From positions 1-64,000 of the forward strand of contig JAEUTI010000005.1 of NCBI GenBank assembly GCA_016788065.1: a stretch of 64,000 nucleotides of DNA, in the 5' to 3' direction. Under the pieces are notes generated by a model. The model was not told where the DNA came from, did not search any database, and was given only the letters and a program-made list of their open reading frames with translations. Origin of the DNA: Bacteroidia bacterium. Its GTDB lineage: Bacteria; Bacteroidota; Bacteroidia; AKYH767-A; OLB10. Within the stretch, counting starts at the first letter, position 1. Each line of letters begins with the position of its first letter. Made by a program: the position numbers and the translations under genes. Below, one piece after another: positions 34,552 to 44,226 of the stretch.

Positions 34552-36816
34552 ATGAATAAAAGAATAAAATTTCTGATCAAACGATATTTCGTTTTGATCA
34601 GCGGATGTTTCCTTGTTGCTTCTGCTTCAGCACAGCAAACCAGAGAAGCATTTATGGAACTGGAAGCTAAACCAATCGAAGAAAAAGGTTGGATTGATTT
34701 CCGGGAATCCAACACACTCAATCCTCAAACGCTATTCGCAGAGCATGGAAATAAATTTGGTCTCACAGCACTTGATGAAATGCGACAATACCGAGTGCAT
34801 ACGGATGAGATTGGCCATACTCACTTCCGATTTCAGCAATACCACAACGGATTAAAAATTATCGGAGCTGAAACCATCCTGCATCATAACGGATTGTATC
34901 TGAAAAGTATGAATGGTGACATAGCTGAAAATCTGAATATGAACATTCAACCTCTGATTTCATCAGAAAAAGGATTGCAATTATCAAAAGATGCCATGAA
35001 TGCGCTGTCATATGTTTGGGAAAATCCTGATGTAGCTGCGAAACTAACTCAGATTTCTAAAGGTGAGAAAAACTTTGAAAAACCTACAGGAGAGCTCGTA
35101 ATATGCCGTAAAAACTGGGATGCCGAATTTACTGAGGAAAACCTGGTTCTTGCATACTGTTACCGGATGATGGTTCTGCCGGTTGATCAGTCAAAAGATG
35201 TTTATGTTGATGCAATTACAGGAGAAATTATTAAACAAATTCCACTTGCAACAAACTGCAATAATAACACCGGCAATACAACCTGGTATGGAAGTAAAAG
35301 TTTCAATGCAGGATATTATGGGTGGCCAAACAATGCTTGGCTGCTTGAATCTCATTGTCCGGGAGAAGCCACCATGCGTTCTTTAAGAGGAGACCCATTG
35401 TTGATTTATAATTATGGTGATGCCGATGGTTCATGGACGGATGCAAATGGTGTTAACGGATATAATCAGCGTGCAGGAGTTACCACCTATTGGGCAATTC
35501 ATCAAGCATATGACTACTACCAGGATTTTCACTCTCGTCTCAGTTACGATAATTCCAACGGTCAACTCGATTGCTTTAGTGAAATAACCGGCGGTCTTTG
35601 GTTATCGTCTGCTGAAAATGCCAGCTGGAACACAGTAACACATCATATGAGCTTTGGTGCGGGCAACACATCTAGTCCAACCGATGATTGGAATACCTTG
35701 GATATAGTAGGTCACGAAATGACTCATGGTGTTCATCAATGGGCAATAGGAAATAACTATTCCGGACAACCCGGTGCTTTAGATGAATCCTTTGCAGATA
35801 TTTTTGGTGTTTGCATCGAATCATATGCAAAAGGCACAGCATTGCCTGATTGGCTCATGGGTAACGATAGAGCACCTGCAATTAGAAGTATGGCTGATCC
35901 GAATTTAAATGGTTGTGCTGATACCTATTTTGGAACGTGGTGGGTAGATCCTTCCAGTTCATTTGATAATGGTGGTGTTCACTTCAATAGTGGGATTCAG
36001 AATTTTTGGTTCTACTTGCTGGTCATGGGAGGCTCCGGCACAAATGATCATGGGAATAATTACAGTGTGGGATCTATTGGATTGAATGCTGCAAGAAATA
36101 TTGCTTATCGAAATATGGAGGTTTACCTGACTACATCTTCAGGATTTGTCGATGCACGTGAGGGTTCATTACGTGCAGCACAGGACTTATTCGGATGGTG
36201 CTCAAATGAAATGCTCCAGGTAGGCAAAGCATGGCATGCTGTAGGTGTCTCAACTTACAGCCCTGACTGGAATTATCTGACTCCTTGCGGTAATGTTCCG
36301 GCCGGAGCAGTGTATCGGGGCATAGATAAATTGAGAACCTCAACAACATGTACAACAACATTACCATCCGGTTCCAATGCCATATTTTCTTCAGGCTTTG
36401 GTGGTATTACCTTGTCACCTGGCTTTACTGCAGCATCAGGATGTGCCTTTACAGCTGCCATCGACTACTGTAATGAAGGAGCATACAACCGTACTGCTAA
36501 CCCGGAAGAAACAGAACAACAAATAGAAAGAACTCCATTAAAATCCGAGATTGAAATACTTCATGTTTATCCTAACCCTGCATCTGATAAGGTTTATATA
36601 ACCTTTGAATCGCGTGCTGATCTTTCTGAGCTCCAATTTAGTCTCACCGATGTTTCAGGAAGAAATTTAAAGGCTACTTTAAATGAAGAAAAGTCAACCG
36701 GTAATTTAAAGCAAATAGTTGTGGATGTATCCGGGTTACCGGGAGGTCTCTACATGCTTTTTATAAGGAATAAACAGTTTTCAGCAAGTTCCAAAATTGT
36801 AATAAATAATCAATAA
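34552..36816 (+). CDS. Secreted M4 (thermolysin-like) metallopeptidase with T9SS domain
   Basis: 754 residues. The signal peptide ends ASAQQ. An FTP/PepSY-type propeptide (about 40-230) carries RVHTDEIGHTHFRFQQYHNGLKIIGAE. The catalytic M4 domain has the zinc motif H388-E389-M-T-H392 and the third ligand E412 in GALDESFAD. The expected active-site His lies in DHGNNYSVGSIG. After the catalytic domain a 3-coathanger-stack-like segment (SSGFGGITLSPGFTAASGCAF) leads to the T9SS type A domain (VYPNPASDKVYITFE). It should be exported as a zymogen and digest proteins outside the cell. It sits 35 nt after the tail-fibre-like gene. A stem-loop terminator follows. Confidence 0.95.
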   Translation: MNKRIKFLIKRYFVLISGCFLVASASAQQTREAFMELEAKPIEEKGWIDFRESNTLNPQTLFAEHGNKFGLTALDEMRQYRVHTDEIGHTHFRFQQYHNGLKIIGAETILHHNGLYLKSMNGDIAENLNMNIQPLISSEKGLQLSKDAMNALSYVWENPDVAAKLTQISKGEKNFEKPTGELVICRKNWDAEFTEENLVLAYCYRMMVLPVDQSKDVYVDAITGEIIKQIPLATNCNNNTGNTTWYGSKSFNAGYYGWPNNAWLLESHCPGEATMRSLRGDPLLIYNYGDADGSWTDANGVNGYNQRAGVTTYWAIHQAYDYYQDFHSRLSYDNSNGQLDCFSEITGGLWLSSAENASWNTVTHHMSFGAGNTSSPTDDWNTLDIVGHEMTHGVHQWAIGNNYSGQPGALDESFADIFGVCIESYAKGTALPDWLMGNDRAPAIRSMADPNLNGCADTYFGTWWVDPSSSFDNGGVHFNSGIQNFWFYLLVMGGSGTNDHGNNYSVGSIGLNAARNIAYRNMEVYLTTSSGFVDAREGSLRAAQDLFGWCSNEMLQVGKAWHAVGVSTYSPDWNYLTPCGNVPAGAVYRGIDKLRTSTTCTTTLPSGSNAIFSSGFGGITLSPGFTAASGCAFTAAIDYCNEGAYNRTANPEETEQQIERTPLKSEIEILHVYPNPASDKVYITFESRADLSELQFSLTDVSGRNLKATLNEEKSTGNLKQIVVDVSGLPGGLYMLFIRNKQFSASSKIVINNQ

Positions 36817-36821
36817 TCACT

Positions 36822-36863
36822 AAAAATGAGGAGCTCTGATCTATTTCAGAACTCCTCATTTTT
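36822..36863 (+). terminator. Terminator of the M4 peptidase gene
   Basis: AAAAATGAGGAG-C-TCTGA pairs with its near-complement 36847-36863 (one mismatch over 18 bp) and ends in a TTTTT run. Confidence 0.85.
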
Positions 36864-36902
36864 GAGTAAAATAAATACTTTTTTATTTTCAAATGTAACT
36901 TG

Positions 36903-36910
36903 TATATTTG
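36903..36910 (+). promoter_or_regulatory. -7 box for the LytS-type kinase gene
   Basis: TATATTTG matches TAnnTTTG, 13 nt upstream of the ATG at 36924. The leader would be only a few nt. Confidence 0.55.
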
Positions 36911-36923
36911 ATGATATAATCTC

Positions 36924-39221
36924 ATGCCAATGTTAAGGTACACCATTAAATCAATATTTATTCTAAGCTTCTTTGTGCTTTGGCAAAACCGTTGCCTTGG
37001 ACAATCAGCTAACTGGAATGATACTTTACAAACTATATTAACTGCAAAAATATCTGACAGTATTAAAGTATCTCAAATTGAAGCAAAAACAATCTTTTTG
37101 GTTACCAATGCCCGCCCTGAAGCAAAAGATTACTTGAAAGCTATGGAGGGATTACTTGCTAATAGCAAAAACGCTTACTTACTATCCAAACTTTATTATA
37201 CCAAAGCAATTGTTTGGAACTTTACTGTTTCTAAAAATGAAATTTTTAATTACATTGACTCATGTATTTACTTTGCCGAAAAAGTAGATTACCAACAGTT
37301 CAAGGTAAGAGGGGCCAGAATGAAAGGGCAGTACCTGGAAAGGTTTGAAAACTATGCTGAAGCTGAAACAATTCTGCTTAAGGCTTATGAAGAATGTAAA
37401 AAATTAAATGTCCCATTTGAAACATATCGTACTTTATTGGCATTAGCAAATCTTTATGAAAGACAGCTTGACAATAACACTTCCTTAAAATATGCATTAC
37501 TTGCAGCTGAAATTCCTGATAAAAGTAGTTTCTCAAGCACTTTAGGAACTTTGTATTTGCGGATTGCCAGAGGTTTTGCAAGAGTAGGAGATGTTCAAAA
37601 AGCAGAACAATACAACGAACTAACAATTAAATATAGTACAGCTTATCAACAGGCAATACTTCCAGAAGTTTATTCATACGTTGGAAATTATTACCAGACT
37701 GCATCCAAAAATGAACTTGCGAAGTCCTATTATCTTAAATGTGATTCTGTTATGAAAGCCCAAAATAATTTTTCTGAGGCAGGTTCAGCTTATTCAAATT
37801 TAGCAACACTTTATACGATAGATAATAATTTGGATACTGCTCAGATATATTTTGAAAAATGTATCAGTTTTTCAGAAGAAAGAAAATTCAGATATCTGGG
37901 AAGGATCTACCTGAATTACTCTACATTTCTCTTAAAGTTAAACCAGGATTCTCTGGCTTTAGTATATGCCGAAAAAGCCCTGGAAACGACAAAATTGAAC
38001 GGTGATACCGAATCGCTTTCAGAAGCAATCCAAGCGAAAGCAGATGCTCAGATCAAACTCAAAGCATTCTTGTCCGGAATCAACAGTCTGAAAGAGAGTA
38101 TTATTGTCAAAGATAGTCTATACCAAATTAGCCAACAGGCCACTCTTGCGGATTTGCTGACCAAATACGAAACTGAAAAAAAGGAAACAGAAATATTAAA
38201 GCTGAACAGCGATAAAAAAATTCAACAGCTGCAACTTGAAAAACAGAAAGCATTGCTGAATGGAAACATGTTAGCTGCCAGACAAAAACAACAAGAGATT
38301 GATTTGTTAAATCAGAAGCAACAAATACAGGAATTGAAGCTGGCTAAACAAAAAGAAGCACTCACACTTAAAGAGCTTGAAGCTGAAACCAACTCCAGAA
38401 AACTTCAGATTTCACAACAGGAAAAGCAACTTAAAGAAGCCGAACTCTCTCAACAAATATTCTCGAAAAACTTAATTCTTTGGGGGGCTATAATTGCAAT
38501 TGCTTTTATTTTTCTGCTATTTAATCAGTACCGCATAAATACACATCGAAAAAATGATAAAGAGAAATATTTGCTTCAAAATCAATTGAGTGAAATGAGG
38601 CTCGAAGCACTACGATCTCAAATGAATCCGCATTTCATTTTTAATGCCCTAAATTCCATTAACAGGTATATTATAAGAAACAGTAAAGAAACCGCTAGCG
38701 AATATCTGATCAAATTTTCTAAACTTATGAGAATGATCCTGGAGAATTCTAAGTCAACTTCTGTTACTTTAGAAAATGAATTGCAAGCACTTCAACTTTA
38801 TGTGGAACTTGAAGCGCTCCGATTCGATAATAAATTTGACTTTAATATTTCTATTGATCCTGCAATCAATAAAAGCAGTGTTGCCATTCCACCACTCATC
38901 TTTCAGCCATTTGTAGAGAATGCAATCTGGCATGGATTGATGAACAAGCGGGAGCGTGGCGCTATTTCAATCAAGGTAAATCAAAAGCAAAACAATAAAT
39001 TATTGGTTGTTATCGAAGATAATGGCGTTGGACGCCAAAAAGCAACTGAATTTAATAGCAGGACACATGATGGCAAACCTTTCGGAATGCAAATCACAAA
39101 AGACAGACTCAATGCCTTTAATAAAAGTGAAAATAATTTGAAAATAATTGATTTGTTTGACTCCCAAAATAATTCCGCAGGAACCCGTGTTGAAATAGAA
39201 TTAACTACTTTAGCGGCCTGA
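36924..39221 (+). CDS. LytS-family sensor histidine kinase with TPR sensor
   Basis: 765 residues. A signal/anchor segment leads about 350 residues of TPR repeats (for example AEAETILLKAYEECKKL, SSAFSTLGTLYLRIARGFARVGDVQKAEQY). A long coiled coil of Gln/Lys/Leu (about 415-515) follows, then one membrane helix (LILWGAIIAIAFIFLLF, about 518-535) and the His_kinase domain, with phospho-acceptor H570 in QMNPHFIFN. The HATPase has QPFVENAIWHG (N box) and EDNGVGR (G1). This TPR-periplasm, membrane helix and LytS core layout is widespread in Bacteroidota. The response regulator starts 2 nt after its stop. The signal sensed is unknown. Confidence 0.95.
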   Translation: MPMLRYTIKSIFILSFFVLWQNRCLGQSANWNDTLQTILTAKISDSIKVSQIEAKTIFLVTNARPEAKDYLKAMEGLLANSKNAYLLSKLYYTKAIVWNFTVSKNEIFNYIDSCIYFAEKVDYQQFKVRGARMKGQYLERFENYAEAETILLKAYEECKKLNVPFETYRTLLALANLYERQLDNNTSLKYALLAAEIPDKSSFSSTLGTLYLRIARGFARVGDVQKAEQYNELTIKYSTAYQQAILPEVYSYVGNYYQTASKNELAKSYYLKCDSVMKAQNNFSEAGSAYSNLATLYTIDNNLDTAQIYFEKCISFSEERKFRYLGRIYLNYSTFLLKLNQDSLALVYAEKALETTKLNGDTESLSEAIQAKADAQIKLKAFLSGINSLKESIIVKDSLYQISQQATLADLLTKYETEKKETEILKLNSDKKIQQLQLEKQKALLNGNMLAARQKQQEIDLLNQKQQIQELKLAKQKEALTLKELEAETNSRKLQISQQEKQLKEAELSQQIFSKNLILWGAIIAIAFIFLLFNQYRINTHRKNDKEKYLLQNQLSEMRLEALRSQMNPHFIFNALNSINRYIIRNSKETASEYLIKFSKLMRMILENSKSTSVTLENELQALQLYVELEALRFDNKFDFNISIDPAINKSSVAIPPLIFQPFVENAIWHGLMNKRERGAISIKVNQKQNNKLLVVIEDNGVGRQKATEFNSRTHDGKPFGMQITKDRLNAFNKSENNLKIIDLFDSQNNSAGTRVEIELTTLAA

Positions 39222-39223
39222 TT

Positions 39224-39970
39224 ATGTTAAAAGCAATATTAGTTGATGACGAAGTAAGCTGTACCGATGTATTGCATTGGCAACTTGACACTTATTGTCC
39301 TTCGATTCAGGTTTTATGTGAATGTAATTCGCCGGAAGATGCCATCGAAAAAATTACTGCACTGAAACCGGATGTGGTCTTCCTCGATATTGAAATGCCC
39401 GGGATGAATGCTTTTGAGATGTTAAATGTTCTTAAACCTTTTAATTTCGAAGTAATTTTCACCACAGCTTACAATCAATTTGCCGTGAGGGCATTCAAAG
39501 AAAATGCTACCGACTATCTGCTGAAACCAATTGAAAAAAGCGATCTGATTCTTGCCGTAGAAAAATTACTCACCAAAGATCAGATTCATTCCAGAGAAAA
39601 AATGGAAGCTCTCCTTCACTTGTTTAAAGATCAAATGAAGGTTAATAAAAAAATTGCACTTCCTACTCAGGATGGTATGACTTTTTTAAATGTTGATCAG
39701 ATTGTACGAGTTGAAAGTGAAAGTAATTATAGCTTCGTCCATTTAGCTTCCGGGGAAAATGTTTGCATTACCAAAACTCTCAAACAAATTGAAGAAACTT
39801 TAGAAGGCCAACCTTTTTATCGCGTACACCAATCTCATCTTGTAAATCTGAATCATATTGTAAAGTACATTAAAGATGCAGGTGGCTATCTGGTGATGAG
39901 CGATAAAACCAGCATCACAGTTGCCCGTCAAAGAAAAGATGGCTTTATGGAGCTATTTTCGAAGCTCTGA
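39224..39970 (+). CDS. LytTR-family response regulator
   Basis: 248 residues. The receiver domain (1-125) has the acidic pocket D8/D9/E10, phospho-acceptor D55 (VVFLDIEMPG), T-x-A-Y at about 81-84 and the conserved lysine in YLLKPIEK. The LytTR DNA-binding domain (about 150-248) reads IVRVESESNYSFVHLASGENVCITKTLKQIEE, then FYRVHQSHLVNLNHI. It is the cognate of the kinase 2 nt upstream. LytTR proteins bind paired AC(C/A)GTTNAG-type sites. A single such match (AAAGTTGAG, near 39994) lies just after this gene, too little to name a target. Confidence 0.95.
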   Translation: MLKAILVDDEVSCTDVLHWQLDTYCPSIQVLCECNSPEDAIEKITALKPDVVFLDIEMPGMNAFEMLNVLKPFNFEVIFTTAYNQFAVRAFKENATDYLLKPIEKSDLILAVEKLLTKDQIHSREKMEALLHLFKDQMKVNKKIALPTQDGMTFLNVDQIVRVESESNYSFVHLASGENVCITKTLKQIEETLEGQPFYRVHQSHLVNLNHIVKYIKDAGGYLVMSDKTSITVARQRKDGFMELFSKL

Positions 39971-40105
39971 TAAATCAGTCTAACGTTATCCTAAAGTTGA
40001 GCTAAAAAGCTGTTTTCCAAGAAGTTGGTTCAATATTTTATGCTTTAATCACACTAAAAGACTGATTTTCAGCCTTCTGTTTTAGTGAAGTTGTCCGATT
40101 ATTTG

Positions 40106-40113
40106 TATATTTG
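40106..40113 (+). promoter_or_regulatory. -7 box for the CotH-family gene
   Basis: TATATTTG, 18 nt upstream of the start codon. The surrounding TTGTATATTTGAT is identical to that in front of the LytS gene. Confidence 0.55.
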
Positions 40114-40131
40114 ATCAACTAGCCAGATAAA

Positions 40132-42579
40132 ATGACCAGGTTTATAGTTTTTCTATTTGCAATTTTGCTTACATGTGGTCATGTGAGTTTTTCACAAATT
40201 GTTCTCAATGAAATCTGTTCATTCAATGCAGGCAACATTTCAGATGATGATGGGGATAAGTCTGATTGGATCGAATTATTGAATGAAGGTAGTTCCGCAG
40301 TGAACCTGGAAAACTATTCCATAACTATTGATAATGAAGCAACCTGGAAGTTTCCTCCAATAGTTTTAAATCTACAAGAATATCTCATACTGTTTGCCTC
40401 CGGAAAAAATCGGACATCAGGGGTACTACATACCAACTTTAAATTATCCAGAACCGGTGCTAAACTTACCTTACGTGATTCCTATGGCACAATAGCCGAT
40501 CATCTCGCTGTTCCTGCACTTCAGGCCAATCATTCCTATGGAAGAACTAGTGATGGAGTTGCAAATTTCATAGGGATATTTCGTGTAGCTACACCAGCAT
40601 CCATAAATTTATTTTCTGAGCTATATTTTAGCTATGCCCCCACTCCTGTATTTTCAATTGCTCCAGGAATTTATCAAAACGCACAACTTCTGACTTTGTC
40701 GGCAACATCCAATAATTCTATTTACTATACAACTGATGGTAGTGAGCCCAATTCGCAATCCATTTTATACTCTAGTCCTATTGAAATTAATTCATCAACA
40801 GTAATCAAAGCAAAATCTTTCAGCAACAATACCTCTATTCTTCCTTCTGATCCTGTTGGGAATACATACCTTGTTAATTACCAACAAACACTTCCCATAC
40901 TTTCCATTTCAACTGAGCCGGCAAATTTCTTTGATTGGAATACCGGTATCTATGTATCAGGTCCTAATGCAAGTCCGGTTTATCCTTATTATGGCTCCAA
41001 CTTCTGGCAGGATTGGGAAATTCCAGCTCTTGTAGAATATTTCGAGACCGATGGCACGAGAAAAATATCACAACAAGTGGGAGTGTCAATTCATGGGGGC
41101 TCGTCAAATAGAAGTAAAGCAATGAAATCTCTCAGGTTAACGAACCGTGATTCATACGGCGAGGATGATTTCAGCTACAAATTTTTTGAAAAGAAATCAT
41201 TAGACCATTTTAAGATAATTGTATTACGTAATTCAAGTGGCGACTTCAACAAAACACATTTCCGCGATGGCACTTTACATGATTTAATGATTGGTAAAGT
41301 TAATATTGATCTGATTGCCTATAAACCTTCTGCAGTATTTATAAATGGCGCATATTTTGGCGTTCACAACATTCGGGAAAAAATAAGTAAGCACTATATC
41401 GAAGAAAATTTCGGTGTGGACAAAGATAATATTGATTTGCTGGAAGAAGATTCAACTGTTATTGAAGGTGATTTTACAGTATTCAATCAAATGCATTCTT
41501 TCATTACCACAAATAATATGGAAGATCAATCCAACTATACAACAGCCTCTAAAATGATGGATGTTGCCAGTTTGACCGATTACTATGTGGCAGAAACATT
41601 TCTTTCAAATATTGACTGGCCTTATAATAATGTGAAGTTTTGGAGGGAAAAGAGCCCGGAGGCAAAATGGCGCTATATTCTGAATGATCTGGATATTGCA
41701 CTTGGCAATAATGGATGGGCTCCGGCTAATTTTGATATTCTTGGCAGAATTATGGGAAGCTATGGAGATAACAACCGGCATGTACAGATTTTCCGGAGTT
41801 TGCTTGCCAATAAGGGGTTCAAAAATTATTTTATAAACCGGTATGCCGATTTGGTTAACACTATTTTTAGTTCAGAATATTTAGAACAACACATTCTGAA
41901 TACAAGAGATCGCATCGCATCAGAAATGCCTTTGCATTTTTCCAAATGGGGAAACGATATGTCGAATTGGGATCATGAAATCTTTCAGGTAGCCATGCCA
42001 CATGTTTATCAAAGACCCTCATTTGCTATGGAGCAAGTGAAAGCCGTATTCGGATTACATGCTATTAATCCGGTGACTTTGGATGTCTGGCCATCCCAAG
42101 CCGGAATAATTGAAATCAACACCATAGTTCCGGAATCATATCCATGGACCGGTAATTACTTTGATGGGAACGAAATTCAAGTAACTGCTAATCCGAAAGA
42201 TGGATTTGAATTTAAACGATGGATTTCTGATGAAATACTTTTGGCAAGTCCATTTTCACCAACCATAACTGTAAATCCTGACAAAGCAAACAAAATAACT
42301 GCAGTTTATACTACCAAAGGAAACGATTCCGCTATTTCCCTATTCCCAAATCCGGTTGTTTCAACTTTACAAATTGGATTTGTTAGTGAGATTTCTGGAA
42401 ATTCAAAAATTCAGTTCTTTGCTGCTGATGGAAAATTAATTATTGAAAAATTGGAGTCGATCTATTCTGATGAAATAAAGTTGGTTGAAGTCAATTGCAA
42501 TTCGCTTCCTAAAGGCTCATACATGGTCAAAGTAATTACTCCTGATTCGGTGCATTCCAATAGGTTTATTAAATTATAA
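40132..42579 (+). CDS. Secreted CotH-kinase-family protein with LTD and T9SS domains
   Basis: 815 residues. The signal peptide ends HVSFSQ. A lamin-tail domain (about 22-130: LNEICSFNAGNISDDDGDKSDWIELLNEG) is followed by a chitobiase-C-terminal-like domain (about 178-245: PVFSIAPGIYQNAQLLTLS). The CotH kinase domain follows (about 315-620) with VSIHGGSSNRSKAMKSLRL, RNSSGDFNKTHFRDG and NDLDIALGN. CotH proteins of spores are atypical kinases that phosphorylate coat proteins; the Bacteroidota versions are secreted and their substrate is unknown. A small beta domain (FEFKRWISDE) and a T9SS domain (LFPNPVVSTLQIGF to HSNRFIKL) close the protein. Confidence 0.92.
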   Translation: MTRFIVFLFAILLTCGHVSFSQIVLNEICSFNAGNISDDDGDKSDWIELLNEGSSAVNLENYSITIDNEATWKFPPIVLNLQEYLILFASGKNRTSGVLHTNFKLSRTGAKLTLRDSYGTIADHLAVPALQANHSYGRTSDGVANFIGIFRVATPASINLFSELYFSYAPTPVFSIAPGIYQNAQLLTLSATSNNSIYYTTDGSEPNSQSILYSSPIEINSSTVIKAKSFSNNTSILPSDPVGNTYLVNYQQTLPILSISTEPANFFDWNTGIYVSGPNASPVYPYYGSNFWQDWEIPALVEYFETDGTRKISQQVGVSIHGGSSNRSKAMKSLRLTNRDSYGEDDFSYKFFEKKSLDHFKIIVLRNSSGDFNKTHFRDGTLHDLMIGKVNIDLIAYKPSAVFINGAYFGVHNIREKISKHYIEENFGVDKDNIDLLEEDSTVIEGDFTVFNQMHSFITTNNMEDQSNYTTASKMMDVASLTDYYVAETFLSNIDWPYNNVKFWREKSPEAKWRYILNDLDIALGNNGWAPANFDILGRIMGSYGDNNRHVQIFRSLLANKGFKNYFINRYADLVNTIFSSEYLEQHILNTRDRIASEMPLHFSKWGNDMSNWDHEIFQVAMPHVYQRPSFAMEQVKAVFGLHAINPVTLDVWPSQAGIIEINTIVPESYPWTGNYFDGNEIQVTANPKDGFEFKRWISDEILLASPFSPTITVNPDKANKITAVYTTKGNDSAISLFPNPVVSTLQIGFVSEISGNSKIQFFAADGKLIIEKLESIYSDEIKLVEVNCNSLPKGSYMVKVITPDSVHSNRFIKL

Positions 42580-42637
42580 TCAGGTTATCTTTTAAACCTT
42601 GCAACTTTAACACATCCCTTTTACTTCACACGTAAAT

Positions 42638-43276
42638 ATGAGTGATAAAACTATAGAAGCAGTAGCTGTCTTTAACAAACTTGCAACTTTGTATGCTCAA
42701 AAATATATGGATGTCAGTGGCTACAGTGAATCCCTGGAAAAGTTGGGGGAACTATTGCATGCCAGTGAAGGAACTGTACTGGAACTAGGATGCGGGCCGG
42801 GAAATATCACTCGCTTTATGTTGGATCGATTCCCACACTTAAAAATCACAGGTATTGATCTTGCTCCGGATATGATTGCAATTGCGAAATCGCTTAATCC
42901 GGAAGCAACTTTTGAAGTTATGGATTGCAGAGAGATAAATAAAATTGATTCAAAATTTGATGCGGTACTCTGTGGCTTTTGTCTGCCTTATTTATCCAGG
43001 CAGGAAGCTATTCAATTGATAACCGACAGTGCAGTCAAATTAAATGCAAAAGGGGTAATTTACATCAGCACCATGGAAGATAATAATTCCAAATCTGGCT
43101 ATGTTTCCGGAAGTACTGGTGACAAGATATTTATGAATTACCATGAATGTAGCTATCTTACAGAGGCCCTACGCAATGAAAATTTTGAAGTGGTTTATGA
43201 AAAACATTTACCACTTGCTGCAGATCCAGAAAATATCACTAAAGATCTGGTATTAATTGCAAAGAAAATTGCCTGA
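42638..43276 (+). CDS. Class I SAM-dependent methyltransferase
   Basis: 212 residues, soluble. Motif I VLELGCGPGNITRFML, the acidic end of strand 2 in KITGIDLAPDMIAIAK, the DCREI-type motif II and FDAVLCGFCLPYLS (motif III) are all in the usual positions of the Methyltransf_25 fold. Residues 1-30 contain VAVFNKLATLYAQKYMD, often seen in small-molecule methyltransferases. The substrate is not deducible. The gene stands alone and the downstream 310 bp hold a hairpin and a gene remnant. Confidence 0.92.
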   Translation: MSDKTIEAVAVFNKLATLYAQKYMDVSGYSESLEKLGELLHASEGTVLELGCGPGNITRFMLDRFPHLKITGIDLAPDMIAIAKSLNPEATFEVMDCREINKIDSKFDAVLCGFCLPYLSRQEAIQLITDSAVKLNAKGVIYISTMEDNNSKSGYVSGSTGDKIFMNYHECSYLTEALRNENFEVVYEKHLPLAADPENITKDLVLIAKKIA

Positions 43277-43316
43277 CTACAACAACTCCATTTCTGGTTG
43301 AACCATTAAGGAAAAC

Positions 43317-43478
43317 CTATTGGAGAATAACCTGATCAAGCTCTTTCTTAGCTTTTGACCACAATTCAAGCATTTGGTAGAACTTATTTTTGACGTCATC
43401 AAGTTGCAAACCTTTACGGCTTTGTTGTTTCAATTTATTTGTAAATCGTCCAAAATAAATTATCCTATCAACTAGGAA
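43317..43478 (-). pseudogene. Possible remnant of a small gene
   Basis: On the minus strand 53 sense codons stay open between an in-frame TGA (43479-43481) and a TAG (43317-43319). The product reads like a real protein (RIIYFGRFTNKLKQQSRKG, then DDVKNKFYQMLELWSKAKKELDQ), amphipathic, with normal composition. There is no ATG near its beginning and a hairpin lies directly upstream, so it looks like the 3' end of a lost gene. It could also be a short gene with a TTG start. The family was not recognised. Confidence 0.35.
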
Positions 43479-43484
43479 TCAATA

Positions 43485-43512
43485 AAAAAGCTGTCTTTTG
43501 CGACAGCTTTTT
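43485..43512. terminator. Bidirectional hairpin terminator
   Basis: AAAAAGCTGTC and GACAGCTTTTT pair perfectly around TTTTGC and have T-runs on both strands. It is the likely end of the methyltransferase transcript on the plus strand and of the lipocalin-like transcript on the minus strand. Confidence 0.75.
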
Positions 43513-43589
43513 CCCATTCCCTTAATCAACTATACATAACAACTATTATCATTTCATTCTATATTGCCGCAACAACAATATGCCCTAAA

Positions 43590-44006
43590 TTAATTCTTAC
43601 TAAACGTCAAATAATCGGTCCCGCCATTTCCCCCACTAACATCTTCCAGTTGCAATGTTGTTGTTGTTTGCTGGACAATATGCCAGTCGTCATTTAGTTC
43701 ATTAAATGGTGCGGTTGAAAATGTTAAATACAATTTCGACTGACTATCATCGCTTCCGGTCGACCAGGTTCCGGAAACAGTAGAACCGGATTTGGTTGCA
43801 GTAACTACACCGCCACTTTTAAACTCAAATGAATAACCGGTATAATGATTGGTTTCATTGTTCCCGCTATCGATGTAAGAGGTAACCTTCCATATTCCCT
43901 GGATCATCCCACTAGTGGAAGGGGTGCTTGAGTCATCTTTTTTGCAGGATGTGAATCCAGTTAAAATAAATAAACCGAATGCAAGTAAATAAGAGGACAT
44001 TTTCAT
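43590..44006 (-). CDS. Lipocalin-like lipoprotein
   Basis: 138 residues. A lipobox LTGFTSC places the lipidated cysteine at residue 21, followed by KKDDSS, typical of Bacteroidota surface lipoproteins. The mature part (about 30-138) begins GMIQGIWKVTSYIDSG and reads YSFEFKSGGVVTATKSGSTVSGTWSTG, the pattern of the lipocalin-like DUF of the phylum, a small beta barrel. It should sit in the outer membrane, possibly exposed. A shared CTGAATGGG motif lies 70 nt upstream of its start. Confidence 0.85.
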   Translation of the reverse strand: MKMSSYLLAFGLFILTGFTSCKKDDSSTPSTSGMIQGIWKVTSYIDSGNNETNHYTGYSFEFKSGGVVTATKSGSTVSGTWSTGSDDSQSKLYLTFSTAPFNELNDDWHIVQQTTTTLQLEDVSGGNGGTDYLTFSKN

Positions 44007-44034
44007 AGTACCAAGTTTTAATATTATATTGATG

Positions 44035-44042
44035 CAAAACTA
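44035..44042 (-). promoter_or_regulatory. -7 box for the lipocalin-like gene
   Basis: TAGTTTTG on the minus strand fits TAnnTTTG, 28 nt upstream of the start. Confidence 0.5.
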
Positions 44043-44075
44043 ATACGTACAATTCTTCCCGGGTAATATAAATTA

Positions 44076-44093
44076 CTGAATGGGAAAAAATGA
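44076..44093 (-). promoter_or_regulatory. CTGAAYGGG motif, copy upstream of the lipocalin-like gene
   Basis: Plus-strand reading CTGAATGGGAAAAAATGA. It starts 70 nt before the start codon at 44006. Nearly the same sequence lies 71 nt before the start at 45156. Confidence 0.45.
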
Positions 44094-44180
44094 TAGCTGA
44101 GATGGATTAATTCACAATAGAGTTATGACATCAATCCACATTAAGATCATTTCAGCAGACTATAATTAATTATAAAACGA

Positions 44181-44204
44181 AAAGCCGCCCTTTCAGGCGG
44201 CTTT
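44181..44204 (-). terminator. Terminator of the FN3/T9SS gene
   Basis: AAAGCCGCC and GGCGGCTTT form a 9-bp stem around a 6-nt loop, and the minus strand continues TTTT. It lies 23 nt past the stop at 44227. Confidence 0.8.
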
Positions 44205-44226
44205 GAACTCGATCATGAAATCAAGT

